Below are positions 54,235 through 64,000 of a stretch of DNA of 64,000 nt, in pieces. A program made the position numbers and the translations under genes. Numbering within the stretch: position 1 is the first letter of the stretch; each line of letters opens with the position of its first letter. The DNA is taken from assembly GCA_001599815.1 (NCBI GenBank), contig BCIA01000002.1, forward strand, positions 4,127,626-4,191,625. The letters run 5' to 3'. This DNA comes from Furcasterigmium furcatum. Taxonomy: Eukaryota; Ascomycota; Sordariomycetes; Glomerellales; Plectosphaerellaceae. Under the pieces are notes generated by a model. It ran no database searches, had not been told where the DNA came from, and saw nothing but the letters and a program-made list of their open reading frames with translations.

Positions 54235-57200
54235 CTAGACTCCAATGCCCATCTCTCCCAGTCTTTCCTGGGTCGATGGGTCAATGGCGACATTAGCGAC
54301 AGCATCAGAATACCCAGCATCAATCAGAAATCGTATAAGAAACACTTGGCCCTCATGTATGGCGAAGCTAGCGAGGCTTGAGAAAGGGATGTTGGGGTCG
54401 ATGTGCGTGAGAGGCACCTTCCAGTCCGCATCCCAATCATCCGTCTCGAAGAATCGGTGAACCTCTTGATGCAGTGCCTCCAAATGGTCAGCTGTGAGCC
54501 CGGCCCCCGTGATGACGCGCCTCAAGACCATGAGCGAAAGCAACTCTAGGTCGTTGAAAGTCTCAAGCACCCATCTCACACCGGGGTCCTCGGCGTAGAT
54601 GGGCATGAAATCAAACTTGCGGTCTCGTAGAACCCTCTTGCCGAAATCAAGTCTCCCTATCGCTAAACAGCTCATAAGTAAATCCCCTGTCGGGCTTCGT
54701 CGTCCCGGCATGGCGAAGAAATTCGACCACGAGGCGTCTAGCAAGCTGTCCGCTTCAGGAAGTGTCAGGAGGAATTGAATATTCTCGCTGTTTCTAGCGT
54801 TTAATGCATGATCTAGAGGTCTCAATGCGTCGGAGGAGACATCTGGGATCGTCGCAAGATCTGGATCGTGTGAATAGAGGAGCTCCATCATGTGTAACCC
54901 TCCGGTATGTTTCGCTGCTGCTGTGGAAAATGTTGACATTCCGTCGCGACCGGGTTCCCTAATGTAGACTTTTCCGGTCGCCAAAACCTTCTTTGCAAAG
55001 GCGACTTTGTCCAAATAAACCAAGGTGTGCAATAGGGTTTGGTGTGTGGGGTCTTTGTCCAAGAGGAAACGTTCCCCGAACTCCAGGAAGAGATCCCAAC
55101 AAGGCTCGTTCGACGATGGCAACTCTCGAGCGGCCAACTGCAGGGGCTTTAGTTCTCTTTTATTCCAGATGGAAAAGCAACTGCCCTCGTCGACTTCCAA
55201 AAATCGCTTCAAGACAACAGGGTCGCAGTTGGGACTCCCGGCCAGGTCGTGGAGCGCAGTGTTTCCTTTCTCATCCTGAAAGCTGAGGTGCTTCTTGCTC
55301 AGCCTTTCGAGTAAGAACATCGCCACATGTCGAGCACCGGACCGGCAGGCGAGGTGAAGGGTCGATTGACGGTAGCCCGGATCCGTTGGAAACGTCAGGC
55401 TCCATGGATCCGCCAAAAACGCTGCCCGAGTCTCGGGCGATTCGGCCCCAAACATCATGTCAATCAGTTCTCTCTGTTGGGCGTGTATTGGTTTCGCGCT
55501 CCAAAGATCCTGTAGCCGGTTCTGGAAACTTTTCTTTCTGGGGAACGGTGCGTACCACCGCAGGAGGGCTGTACAGATCTCCTTATGATTCATGTGGAAT
55601 GCTTGATGAATATGGGGCCACAGATCTGATTCCATGAAAGCAGTTTGTTGGTTTTTTGGCGATAAATTGAAAAGTGCCCAGAACAAGTCGGCATCGCCAC
55701 CTCGAATGACTTGCTCAATTGGGTCGTTCCCGCGTCTCAAATTGCCGGTGTGGCCGAAGATGCTGGCCCCGTGTTTTACAAGGAGTTCACACACCTTCAG
55801 ATGTTTGCCCTTAATTGCTAGTAGGATTGGAAAGCCTTCAGTCCTACTTGTGGGGTGTCTTCTTGCGTGTATATCGACTCCTTTCTCGATGTTGCGTTGA
55901 ACGGCATCGATGTCTCCCGTTGAGCACGCGGACCAGATGTCCTTCTGGTTGACTCTCCGGCTCCGGAACAGGTTCTTGCTGGTACCGGATGGAGCGTGCT
56001 GATTCTTTTCGTGTGCATCTAGAGCTGATCGTGATGCAAAGCCGAATGTTCGAGCATAGCAGGACTCTGCTGAGCATTTGAACGGACGTTCATGCTCCGC
56101 CACATGATCCTCCCGGTTACTTTGGCTCAAAAGTCCCTGGGAGAAGTGGTGACAGTGCCGTTTGGTGCATTTGAAGCTGACCACTCCGTGCAGTGAGGTG
56201 AAGACCGCTTGTTGGCTACTGTCGAGTTGGGCCAGGTCCATTGTCTCAATAACTGTCCGGATGTACTTGGTTCGCTCATCAAGCTTGTTCGCATCGCAGG
56301 TGCTTTCCTCGAATGCATTGATTACGGTGCTGATCGATGCTTCCGTCAGAACTGACTTAGGCGGAAGTGTTAGCATGTCAGCCTGGTCATCCATGTAAAC
56401 TCGGCAGAGGTCGGTGACAGCAGTTCGCACGTCGCTTGCTAAGCGTGTTTTTCCAGCTTCGGGAGAGTCCAAGAGTTCTCTGACATGATGATGCCAAAAA
56501 GCTGTGGCATAGTCCTGTAGGCCGTAATAGCCCGATGTTGCCGCGTCAATGACTGCACTCGCTGACATGGTCGGCTCGAAGGGGGACGATGCCAGGTAAT
56601 GAGAACAGTACAAGGCCATGTCCGCATGTTGCCGAAGAGCGTTGATTCTGTCGGATCGAACAAGAAAAACTCCAGCTGTGGCGTGAACAAGCTTTATCCT
56701 GGACTCCGAATTCTCCGCTGCCTCCATGTCGAGGTTGGCCGGTTCGACTTCAACAAGGGAGCCGCAAAGGGTCTTACATGAGTCGACCCGTCGCTTCCTG
56801 GCATCACATTTTCCCGCTTGGGGGTCGATGCAGAAGAAAGCCTGGATCTCTCTCCAGAACAGTGGTCGAGCGGCGCAGACAATCAAGCGTAGAATCTTGT
56901 TCACTGCTTCCCGATTCCTAGGGGACGGGCGGTCAAGGACTCGGACGACAACTCGCTCGTACCTTTACGACTTGTTAGTTATGTACCTTGGAAGAGAAAA
57001 TGAGGGTAAGCAGACGCTTCTTCAAGCCCTTCAGGGAAGCTCTCGTTGAGTTCACTTTCGAGGTCTGCCACCGAGCCTTGTTCGAGGAGGTTCTCGAGCA
57101 CAACCTTGGCGTAAAGGAACATTCCTGAAGGTGCCCGTTAGTACAGGTTATCGCAAAAGTTCAATGGTGTGCGCAGCTGTACCGTTCGAACCATCGGTGA

Positions 57201-58951
57201 CCTTGCCGACAATTGAGGCCTCGTTCTCTTTTTTGATGGAGAAGCGTTGGCGGATCTCAGTTGCTCTCGCTTCCGCGTAACGTCGAATATCTTGCGTGTG
57301 AAATTTGGCGTTGTCCAAACCAATCGATGGCACAGCGGATAGTCGTCTGTCCAATATGCCATCTCGCTGGCCCGAAAACAATAAACGGAGCGTTCCGCCT
57401 TCCCCCTGGCATGCCGGGACGACAGAGTCCATGAACCAGTCGATGATCTCTTCCGACGTTGCTTTCAGTTTCTTCCTTTCTTGCTCGCACTCGTCGAGCC
57501 CATCCAGAATAATGTGGCATGTCTTTTGACTCCTCAAGGCCTGCATCAGGATATGCTGAAGGCTCGGCAGCGAGCAGAGTTCTGAATGACTAACGGGGGA
57601 GCACTTTTGGTGAAAGAACTCGGTCAAATTGCCATCCAAATACAACAGCTGCACGAGGAGTGCTCGGAGGAGTCCTGTCATGGATTTCTTGCTTTCCTCG
57701 CCATGGCGGAAGTAGAAGAATAGGACTGGCGCAGTACCGTCGGACTTCAAGTGGTCGATGATACGCGACACCATGGTCGATTTGCCTAACGTGATCAGTG
57801 ACCAAATTTACTGCGCAGCTCCTGATGGTAGCTTACCAGCTCCGGGCTTGCCATGCAGATAGAGGATGTCCTTTGCTGAATTCTTTCCTTTAGACCATGC
57901 TGTGAAGTGCTGATCTGCGAGCAACCCATCTCCCGAGCCCTCAAATCTGTGCATTCTCGATGCTTCGTGGTCTGCTTCGTAATCTGGCGGATCGAGTTTC
58001 TCTTTGATGGACGACTTGATCAGCGCCCAATCCTCTCGTTGTCGCTTGAGATCTGCCTGTGACAAGTTAAGCGTCTACTTCTTGTGCATGATCCAAGAGT
58101 AGTATCGGCGTACGGTCTCTATCTTGCCGGACAGGCTTTCATAATGCGCGTCGACTGCCACTTTCAGGTCCTGGAGATGCTGCACGGCGATGGTCCTTGT
58201 CTCTTGAATCTCAACAATGGCCGCCGTCATTCTTTCGTCGAGAAGTAAAGCTCGATGACGCTTCAGACTCTCGAGGATGGGTTTGAATCGAGCTCGGAAA
58301 GTTTTCCACGCGGAGTGGAAAATGTCTTTCCATGCTGAAGAAGTTAGGCTTGAGCGATAGCCACCAGGCAGTTTGGAGTCAGGGGCCTACCTGGTCTCGC
58401 AAAGACCTCAAGTGCATTGATGTGGAATTGAAGAACATCACAGAAGTACATTTCGAGTACTTCCAGGACAGCCGGGCATGTCCTGAAAATGCTGTCGTAC
58501 TGCTGAAGGCCAGGGATGACCTCGCCGATTTCAATGTAGGTATCAAGCAGGCATTCCAGCGTTTCGACCCGAGCGCCTGCAACGACGAGCCCAAACTTGA
58601 TCGGCCCCTAGAAGAGTCAGAGAATATTCAAGGCGTCAGGGGAAACGGCGCCACATTACATACCCAGACGAAGGCGACGACGTCGTGTACGTTCAGGAAT
58701 ACAGTAACGACTTGTTCGATCTGTGACATGGCTTCCAGAAATTTCGAAAGTCTCCTCATACTGCGAAGAGTCTTTTCTGGTCCATGCCGATCCTGAATGC
58801 GTTGAATTTCAAGTTTGACGTCGTCCAAGCTAGTGGCGGCAAACTGGGCCTTTTGCCCGTCGGTGAGCCCATTGCGAAACCGCTCCACAGCCTTGCGGAA
58901 GGTGTCGCTATGGGCTTTGGCGACAGAAGCCCATGGGAGCGACGATGCCAT
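54235..58951 (-). CDS. NOD-like receptor: helical N-terminus, NACHT, C2H2-like fingers, ankyrin repeats
   Basis: Seven exons (58664-58951, 58391-58607, 58114-58334, 57837-58056, 57192-57785, 57016-57124, 54235-56962) splice into 1458 codons with no stop. Residues 1 to about 250 form a helical domain with HDVVAFVWGPIKFGLVVAGA, of the kind found before NACHT in many fungal proteins (annotated, from memory, as DUF7708). The NACHT ATPase has Walker A GKPGAGKST near residue 310 (created by splicing) and Walker B HIILDGLDECEQE near 400. A region near residues 810-865 has paired Cys/His (FKCTKRHCHHF, RPFKCSAESC, SALDAHEKNQH) like two C2H2 fingers. The C-terminal third holds degenerate ankyrin repeats (GFPILLAIKGKHLKVCELLV, STLHLACRSGARHVAMFLL). 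Such receptors are linked to non-self recognition and cell death in fungi. The ligand and the effector outcome are unknown here. Confidence 0.9.
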
Positions 58952-59246
58952 CGCCGGGTTACCTGTTAGACACAACCGGGCACCGGGTCTTGGAATGACG
59001 AATTCGTCGCATCGGCATTTGGCACAGCTGTGTGGGAGCTGATGATGATGAAAAGCGAAGGAAGATCTCACGGTAATACTACGTGGCGGTGAGGTCTTTC
59101 TAAGTGGTCGAGGCAGGGTGTTAGGCAAATCAGGAGGCATACAGCTCTGCGCCACCAACACTCATGCGGCCAGGGGCGTGCCGCTTCATGCATCTGCCTG
59201 GTTACACAAGACAGGCGGGTGATCAGGCAGCAAATCTGGGCGTGAA

Positions 59247-59697
59247 TCAGGCTGTGGGCGGGGGAAGTATTGTATTGTATGGTGGCTCGGTGCTGTTGGA
59301 GACGAGAATCTTCAGCCCCTCTGCTGGGGCAGATGTGAGCCCAAGATCGTCCATGGTCATGAGCTCGACGGCGGGATTCAGCCGCATGTTGATAGCGTCC
59401 TGGATACGCCTAGCAGTTGTGTCTGTGAGCACTGCGTAGGCTGTGACGAGGTTGTACCAGATGTTTAGGGGAATCAAGGACCACGGAACCGGGAACGGAA
59501 TGCCGGAGCAGAAGCTGTGGCGTCGTCAGTAATAAGTAGGACTCAAGGTACGGGCGACCAAATTCGCACATTGGGTACCTATCTCCAGAGACCTTGATAG
59601 CTGGAGTACCTGCAGGCACTGCCACACCGCCACAAATGGTACAAATGAGGCTGGGGCACCCTGATTCTTCGTCATTTTCGACGATCAGGCTGCGCAT
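59247..59697 (-). CDS. small protein of unknown function, upstream of the NOD-like receptor
   Basis: Two exons (59579-59697 and 59247-59514, 64-nt intron) give 128 residues beginning MRSLIVENDEESGCPSLICT. A CTICGG pair and a nearby Cys give a small Cys-rich patch. The middle is hydrophobic (SGIPFPVPWSLIPLNIWYNL), and the C-terminus ends NTILPPPTA. There is no clear signal peptide. The splice phases fit. It ends 295 bp before the NOD-like receptor start on the same strand. Its ATG is only 91 bp from the ATG of the divergent SNF2 gene. I do not recognise the family. Fungal NOD-like receptors are sometimes paired with a small neighbouring effector gene, but no amyloid or cell-death motif is visible here, so that link is only a possibility. 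Confidence 0.6.
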
Positions 59698-59788
59698 GTT
59701 TGCTGTTTTCCTTCCTTGGTTGATCGTAAGTAAGTGTTCCTAAAGTCACGACTGACACGGACATGAGTTTCCGACTCGGTAAATCGGC

Positions 59789-62700
59789 ATGTTATCCGGG
59801 CAAAAACGATCCCGACACGACGTCGGTGCCTCTGGCGATCCCAGAGACTCGCCCTCGAAGAGGCTCCAGACCGGAGCCCAGAGTTCTTCATTGCTGACTC
59901 CACCGACACGATGTTTGGAGATCGGAGGCGACGTTGAAATGGGGGGACTGTCGATACCTGACACTGATATATGTTACGGAATGGTACGTTCAGCGCCCGA
60001 GTGCCCGAGACTCCGAGTTGCCTCATAATGTACCCCGGCTTGCTTCCGCATCGATCTGGGAGCCATGCGTCAGGAAGCTCCAGCTGGGCTCTTGCACTAA
60101 CGCGGGAGAAGCTATTCCCCTCCAAGGCACAACTGATATGCGCTGAGGCCTCAAAGATTCCGAAACGGCCCTGGGATCAGTTCCACAGCTTCAAGCTTGA
60201 CGTCCAAGACGGGCAGCACCATCTGATATCGAATCCAGATGGAGAAGCAGACCGAGATCTCGGGATTATTGATGTTGTAACGCAGGGCACTCTCGACACT
60301 TTGACTCCTATCGAAGGGCTGAAATTCGAAGCTGTCATTGCCTCATCAGCTCTGGGCCCGAAGACAAGGAAGAAGACCGATATCGTTGACGCTTCCGTCA
60401 ACATCATGGGCCCCGAGATCCTCGCCGACGCCATGGGGACCGCCCTGGACTCAGCTGAAGTTAACCTTCAACATCCTCTGACGTTACCGACTGGGATGCG
60501 ATATATCAATCCGCAGTGGTGGTATGCCACCGACGAACGAACGGATCTGAGACATTTAGTTGGTCCTCCTCTCGGCGACTCAAACTCAAGGCGTATCTCG
60601 GAGTTGATCGAAGCTGCTCTGGGGTCATTGGACCAACCCAAAGCGCCCCATTCCTTTGACGAATCTTCAGGCTTAACTTCTGTCTCAGAGTTCCTTCGTA
60701 CTCGACTCAAGCCGTATGATTACCTGGTGGGTGTCATTCAGAATTTCAGCTCGGTTTCTGACCCTTTAGCAGGCACCAAATGGATGGCATGCATTTCATT
60801 CTCAGCCGGGAAGATGCGTCCTGCCAGCGAGAGCTTTTTGCAGACATGAAAGCCCTGGTTGGTCCGCAGTAAGATGGCCGGTTGAACGCGAAATGGCATT
60901 GGTTTGACTGAATTCTAGGTACTTCTCTGGGCAATATTCCTTCTCTGCCGGAGGAATATTGGCCGATGTCATGGGCCTCGGTAAAAGCCTAACGACTATT
61001 AGCGCCATCGTAGTAACCAAACCCTGTGCCAAGGCCTTTCAGATGGGAGAGACTGCTGCTCAAGGCGTACTACGCACCCAGGCAACGTTGGTAGTCGCGA
61101 CATCCCGACGTACGCGAAACAACCCGCTATCTCCCGGGGATATCAAGGAACTGACCTGTTAATCACAGAGATTTTGGATGTCTGGGTCTCGGAGGTTGGC
61201 AGGTACGATTCGCTCGCTCCTATGAGGAAGCAGACTTCCGACTGACCCTGTACAAGGCACTTGATCGAGGGATCGTTGTCAGTTGTCCTATTTCACGGAG
61301 ACAATCGCGCAAAGTCAGCGGAGGAGCTTCTGGGATGCGACGTCGTGCTTACAACTTATGCCACACTTGCAGCAGATTGGAAGGCTAACCGCGTGTTGCA
61401 AGATATTTGTTGGTTCAGGGTTGTTCTGGACGAAGGTACGTCTTTCATCTGTTTGCTTGGGGCTTGGTGTGACGATAACGAATGCACTAACTGGGCCATC
61501 GCAGCGCACTGGATTCGAAATCAGTCTTCACAACAATTCAAGGCCTCAGCTGAGCTCAAAGCGGACAGGAGATGGTGTCTTACCGGCACACCGATACAAA
61601 ACTCATTGGAGGACCTGCGGTCTCTTTTGAAGTTCCTGCAACTCGAACCCTTCGCGAACCGCTCGATGTTCGAAAAGCACATCCTGGAGCCACTTCGTTC
61701 AGACTCTAGCGACGGCTTCAGAAATCTCAAGATCCTACTTGGAGCCATATGTCTGCGCCGGGCCTCGAGCTATCTTAATCTGCCACCAACTCGAGAGGAA
61801 AAGGTACCTGTTTTCCTTAGCCACGAAGAGAGTATGGAGCAGTCGCGGATTCTCGACGACTGTCAAAAGCAATTCGACAGGGTCGTCAGCCGGCAGTCAT
61901 CTCAAAAGAAGCACTCAATCATCTTTGCGACGGTCAAGAAGCTCCAACAACTATTCAGCCACGGGCTACCCCACTGCAGCTACCTGTCACCCGATCTGTC
62001 AGGTAGGACCTCGAAGACCGCTCCGCTGGATGAGTTCAATTTCTTTTGCAAGCTTTGCAGCAATGACGATGAAGACGTCATGGCTCTTCTCGAGAGTGAA
62101 GCTGCGTGCCCCGAGTGCTCGAGAGAGTTACACAGCAAATCAGTACCTCGACAAGGTTCAACACCTGGGAGCTCCGTTCCGTCACCAGGGCCGATTTCAC
62201 CCTCGCCAGGTCCGCCGCAGCACCCGCAGGGCTCAGCAGAGAATGGGCCAAGAATTGTGACCAGAAGTAGCTCAACCAAACTCAACGCAGTTGTTGAGAA
62301 CCTTGGGCGGCACCAGGCCGCTTCGAAAAGGTGAGACGCAAGCTTCATGACTCTGGAGTTCCGTGCAAGCTAACATCTCCGTCCTTAGCCTGGTCTTCTC
62401 CTTCTGGAGGCTGACCTTGGACAGATTGGCAGCAATGCTCGAGAGCAAAGGGACCCGCTACATCTTGATTGATGGGAGAGTCACAAGCGTAAATCGACAG
62501 GAACTCATTGACCGATTTCAAAGTGACCCTGACGTCAGGGTACTGCTGATATCCATCAGCACAGGGGCAGTTGGGTAAGAAAGAAGCTCACCTGAACACC
62601 GCTGGCGCAAAGGTACCACTAAATACTAACAGAAAGATCAGTTTGACGCTGACGGCGGCAACTCGTGTGCATATCGTCGAGCCGCAATGGAACCCAGCTC

Positions 62701-63031
62701 AAGAAGAGCAGGCGATTGCGAGGGCACACCGCATGGGGCAATCTCAGGCTGTTACAGTCCTCCGGTACATTACACAACACTCCGTTGAACAGGTACTGTC
62801 ACCCAATTCGCACAGATTGAAGTGTGTTGTCTAATTACTGAGGTACGTCCAGAGGATTCTGGAGCGCCAGGAACGAAAACGGAGGCTCGCCACACTATCA
62901 CTTGACGGCAACAGGGCGGAGGACGACGCGCACGGGAGGCTCGAGGTCAGACTCAACCCTCTCTAATAGCGATGTAAATACTGACCAGGATACAGGATCT
63001 CAAATTCATTTTGAACATTGGGGCATCATAG
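59789..63031 (+). CDS. SNF2-family DNA-dependent ATPase
   Basis: Eleven exons splice into about 876 codons: 59789 to about 59987, then 60074-60713, 60773-60868, 60919-61109, 61169-61202, 61257-61435, 61505-62330, 62389-62574, 62642-62792, 62853-62945 and 62996-63031. The border of intron 1 is uncertain. SNF2 motifs follow in order: TRLKPHQMDGMHFIL, motif I GGILADVMGLGKSLTTI, DEAH (completed by splicing), LTGTPIQNSLEDLRSLLKFL, and in the C-terminal domain VLLISISTGAVGLTLTAATR and QAIARAHRMGQ. An inserted CKLC...CPEC pair near residue 627 looks like a degenerate RING. The layout is nearest to Rad5/Rad16/Uls1-type remodellers, often many-copy in fungi. Motif I has Val where nearly all members have Glu (DEMGLGK). 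It should act in the nucleus. Confidence 0.87.
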
Positions 63032-63619
63032 CGGTCTTGGGCCTCTATTGGCAGAATGTAGTGCGCTCTGATCGATAATGCTCCCTTACATTCTACTGCT
63101 TTGGCCACATAGCAGCCAGGATGATCATCTTCGAGAGCGAGAGGGTTTTAAGTTTAGCTACTGGCTAGTGTTTGTTTCCACTTCTGTAATGAATATCAGT
63201 TGATACGTCTTGACCTTGATGTCAACAAGATAAAGGGGGTGACTAAGCTGTGGCTTCGTCAGGGGCGAGTTAACGACATTCGCCGTGGTATCTCAGTAGC
63301 GTTGTTGGTTCTGCTTGCGACCAAACCCATGCGGCCGGCACGGCCGATGAACTTTATTTACAAGGCGTTGAGGGGATGCCTTTACCTTTTACTCCATTTG
63401 TACTAGCAGTGGCGCGGTGGTGATAAAACGGTGGTGATTCGGAATGCGCGGAGGTTAGTCAGTTGTAGGGGAGCAACCGCTTCGGGACATTCGGGATGAC
63501 GACAACCACCCGAGTGACAACAAAAAGATGCGAGAAGTTGGTCAACGGGACTCGTTGCTTTCCTTTTTCCAAAATAATTTGCATAGCACACCGCAACAAG
63601 ACTTCTATTCGAGCGCGAC
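63032..63619. other. intergenic, no gene seen
   Basis: About 590 bp between the SNF2 stop and the Ysc84-like start. A minus-strand frame here (63403-63954) overlaps the real gene and is a shadow. Confidence 0.5.
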
Positions 63620-64000
63620 ATGGAGAAAGTCAAGTCTAAGCTACCCTCCTGGGACACGACCAAGACCACAAGCAAGAAGGGGTTCGACAAAGCTTGGGGA
63701 TGGGCCGGCAAGCTCGGAGCACCCGTCAACCGGCTCTCGAATCGAGTCGGCAGCGAGGCTTTCTGGCCAACAACGCTGGACCTAGAAAGCGACAAGGCGG
63801 CCAGGATACTGAGATCCTTCTGCAGTTCGTCCAACAAGGCTTCGGCTTCATCATTTGGCAACATATGAGCTGACTCTGAATGACAGAGGATGGATTTTAT
63901 GCCGAAGAAGAGCACGCGGAGAAGCAGGCGGAGAAGCCGGCCGATGAGGCCCAAGCCAACCAGTCCGTCCAGCCAGCTGGCCCAAAGAAGAAGCAGCGTG
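63620..64000 (+). CDS. Ysc84/SH3YL1-family protein, 5' part only
   Basis: Exon 1 (63620-63824) encodes MEKVKSKLPSWDTTKTTSKK and continues to SEAFWPTTLDLESDKAARIL. After a 62-nt intron, exon 2 starts at 63887 (KDGFYAEEEHAEKQAEKPAD) and is cut by the window end. The N-terminus matches fungal members of the Ysc84 (SH3YL1, DUF500) family, which bind phosphoinositides and, in yeast Ysc84, actin and Las17 at endocytic sites. The lipid-binding core would lie beyond the window. The start is the only ATG that fits the family. A Lys/Glu/Ala-rich linker is visible at the cut. Confidence 0.85.

Noticed and set aside
1..64000. CRISPR arrays, operons, ribosome binding sites
   Set aside because: Introns, TATA boxes and gene families show a eukaryotic nuclear genome, and no regularly spaced repeats of CRISPR type were seen.

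Overview
The window is nuclear DNA of a filamentous ascomycete. Most genes carry short 50-110 bp introns with GT...AG borders and CTAAC/CTGAC-like branch sites. The gene content is that of Pezizomycotina: Zn2Cys6 regulators, many major-facilitator permeases, a class II hydrophobin, an RTA1-like protein, a LaeA-like methyltransferase, a GH28 pectinase, a NACHT/ankyrin receptor and several small secreted proteins. A plant-associated Sordariomycete fits best, but that is inference. Gene models were spliced by hand, and almost all sum to a whole number of codons.

Layout. 1-7 kb: zinc alcohol dehydrogenase, a Dal5-type permease and an exopolygalacturonase. 8-16 kb: a secreted protein built of three Cys-rich modules, a divergent pair of permeases (Dal5-type and MCT-type), and a secreted His-rich repeat protein whose repeats run on in frame past a TAG stop. 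17-23 kb: a LaeA-like methyltransferase with a 13-nt exon, a frameshifted F-box-like gene, and a four-exon small secreted protein. 23-36 kb: Baeyer-Villiger-type monooxygenase, Zn2Cys6 regulator, alpha/beta hydrolase, UNC93-like transporter and amidase, which together look like a catabolic cluster. 36-39 kb: an intron-containing tRNA-Pro(CGG), one copy of a dispersed repeat, and two convergent paralogous Cys-free secreted proteins that share a promoter block. 39-46 kb: a Zn2Cys6 regulator divergent from an RTA1-like gene, then a secreted FAD-dependent amine/amino-acid oxidase. 47-54 kb: class II hydrophobin and a full-length ABCA-type transporter. 54-64 kb: a fungal NOD-like receptor (helical N-terminus, NACHT, C2H2-like fingers, ankyrin repeats), a small unknown gene, a SNF2-family ATPase divergent from that gene by only 91 bp, and the start of a Ysc84-family gene cut by the window end.

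How they may work together (inference). The monooxygenase and hydrolase could act in series (ketone to ester or lactone, then hydrolysis), with the amidase, transporter and regulator beside them. The pectinase, hydrophobin and small secreted proteins point to growth on or in plant tissue. The NACHT/ankyrin gene belongs to the class used in non-self recognition and programmed cell death in fungi.
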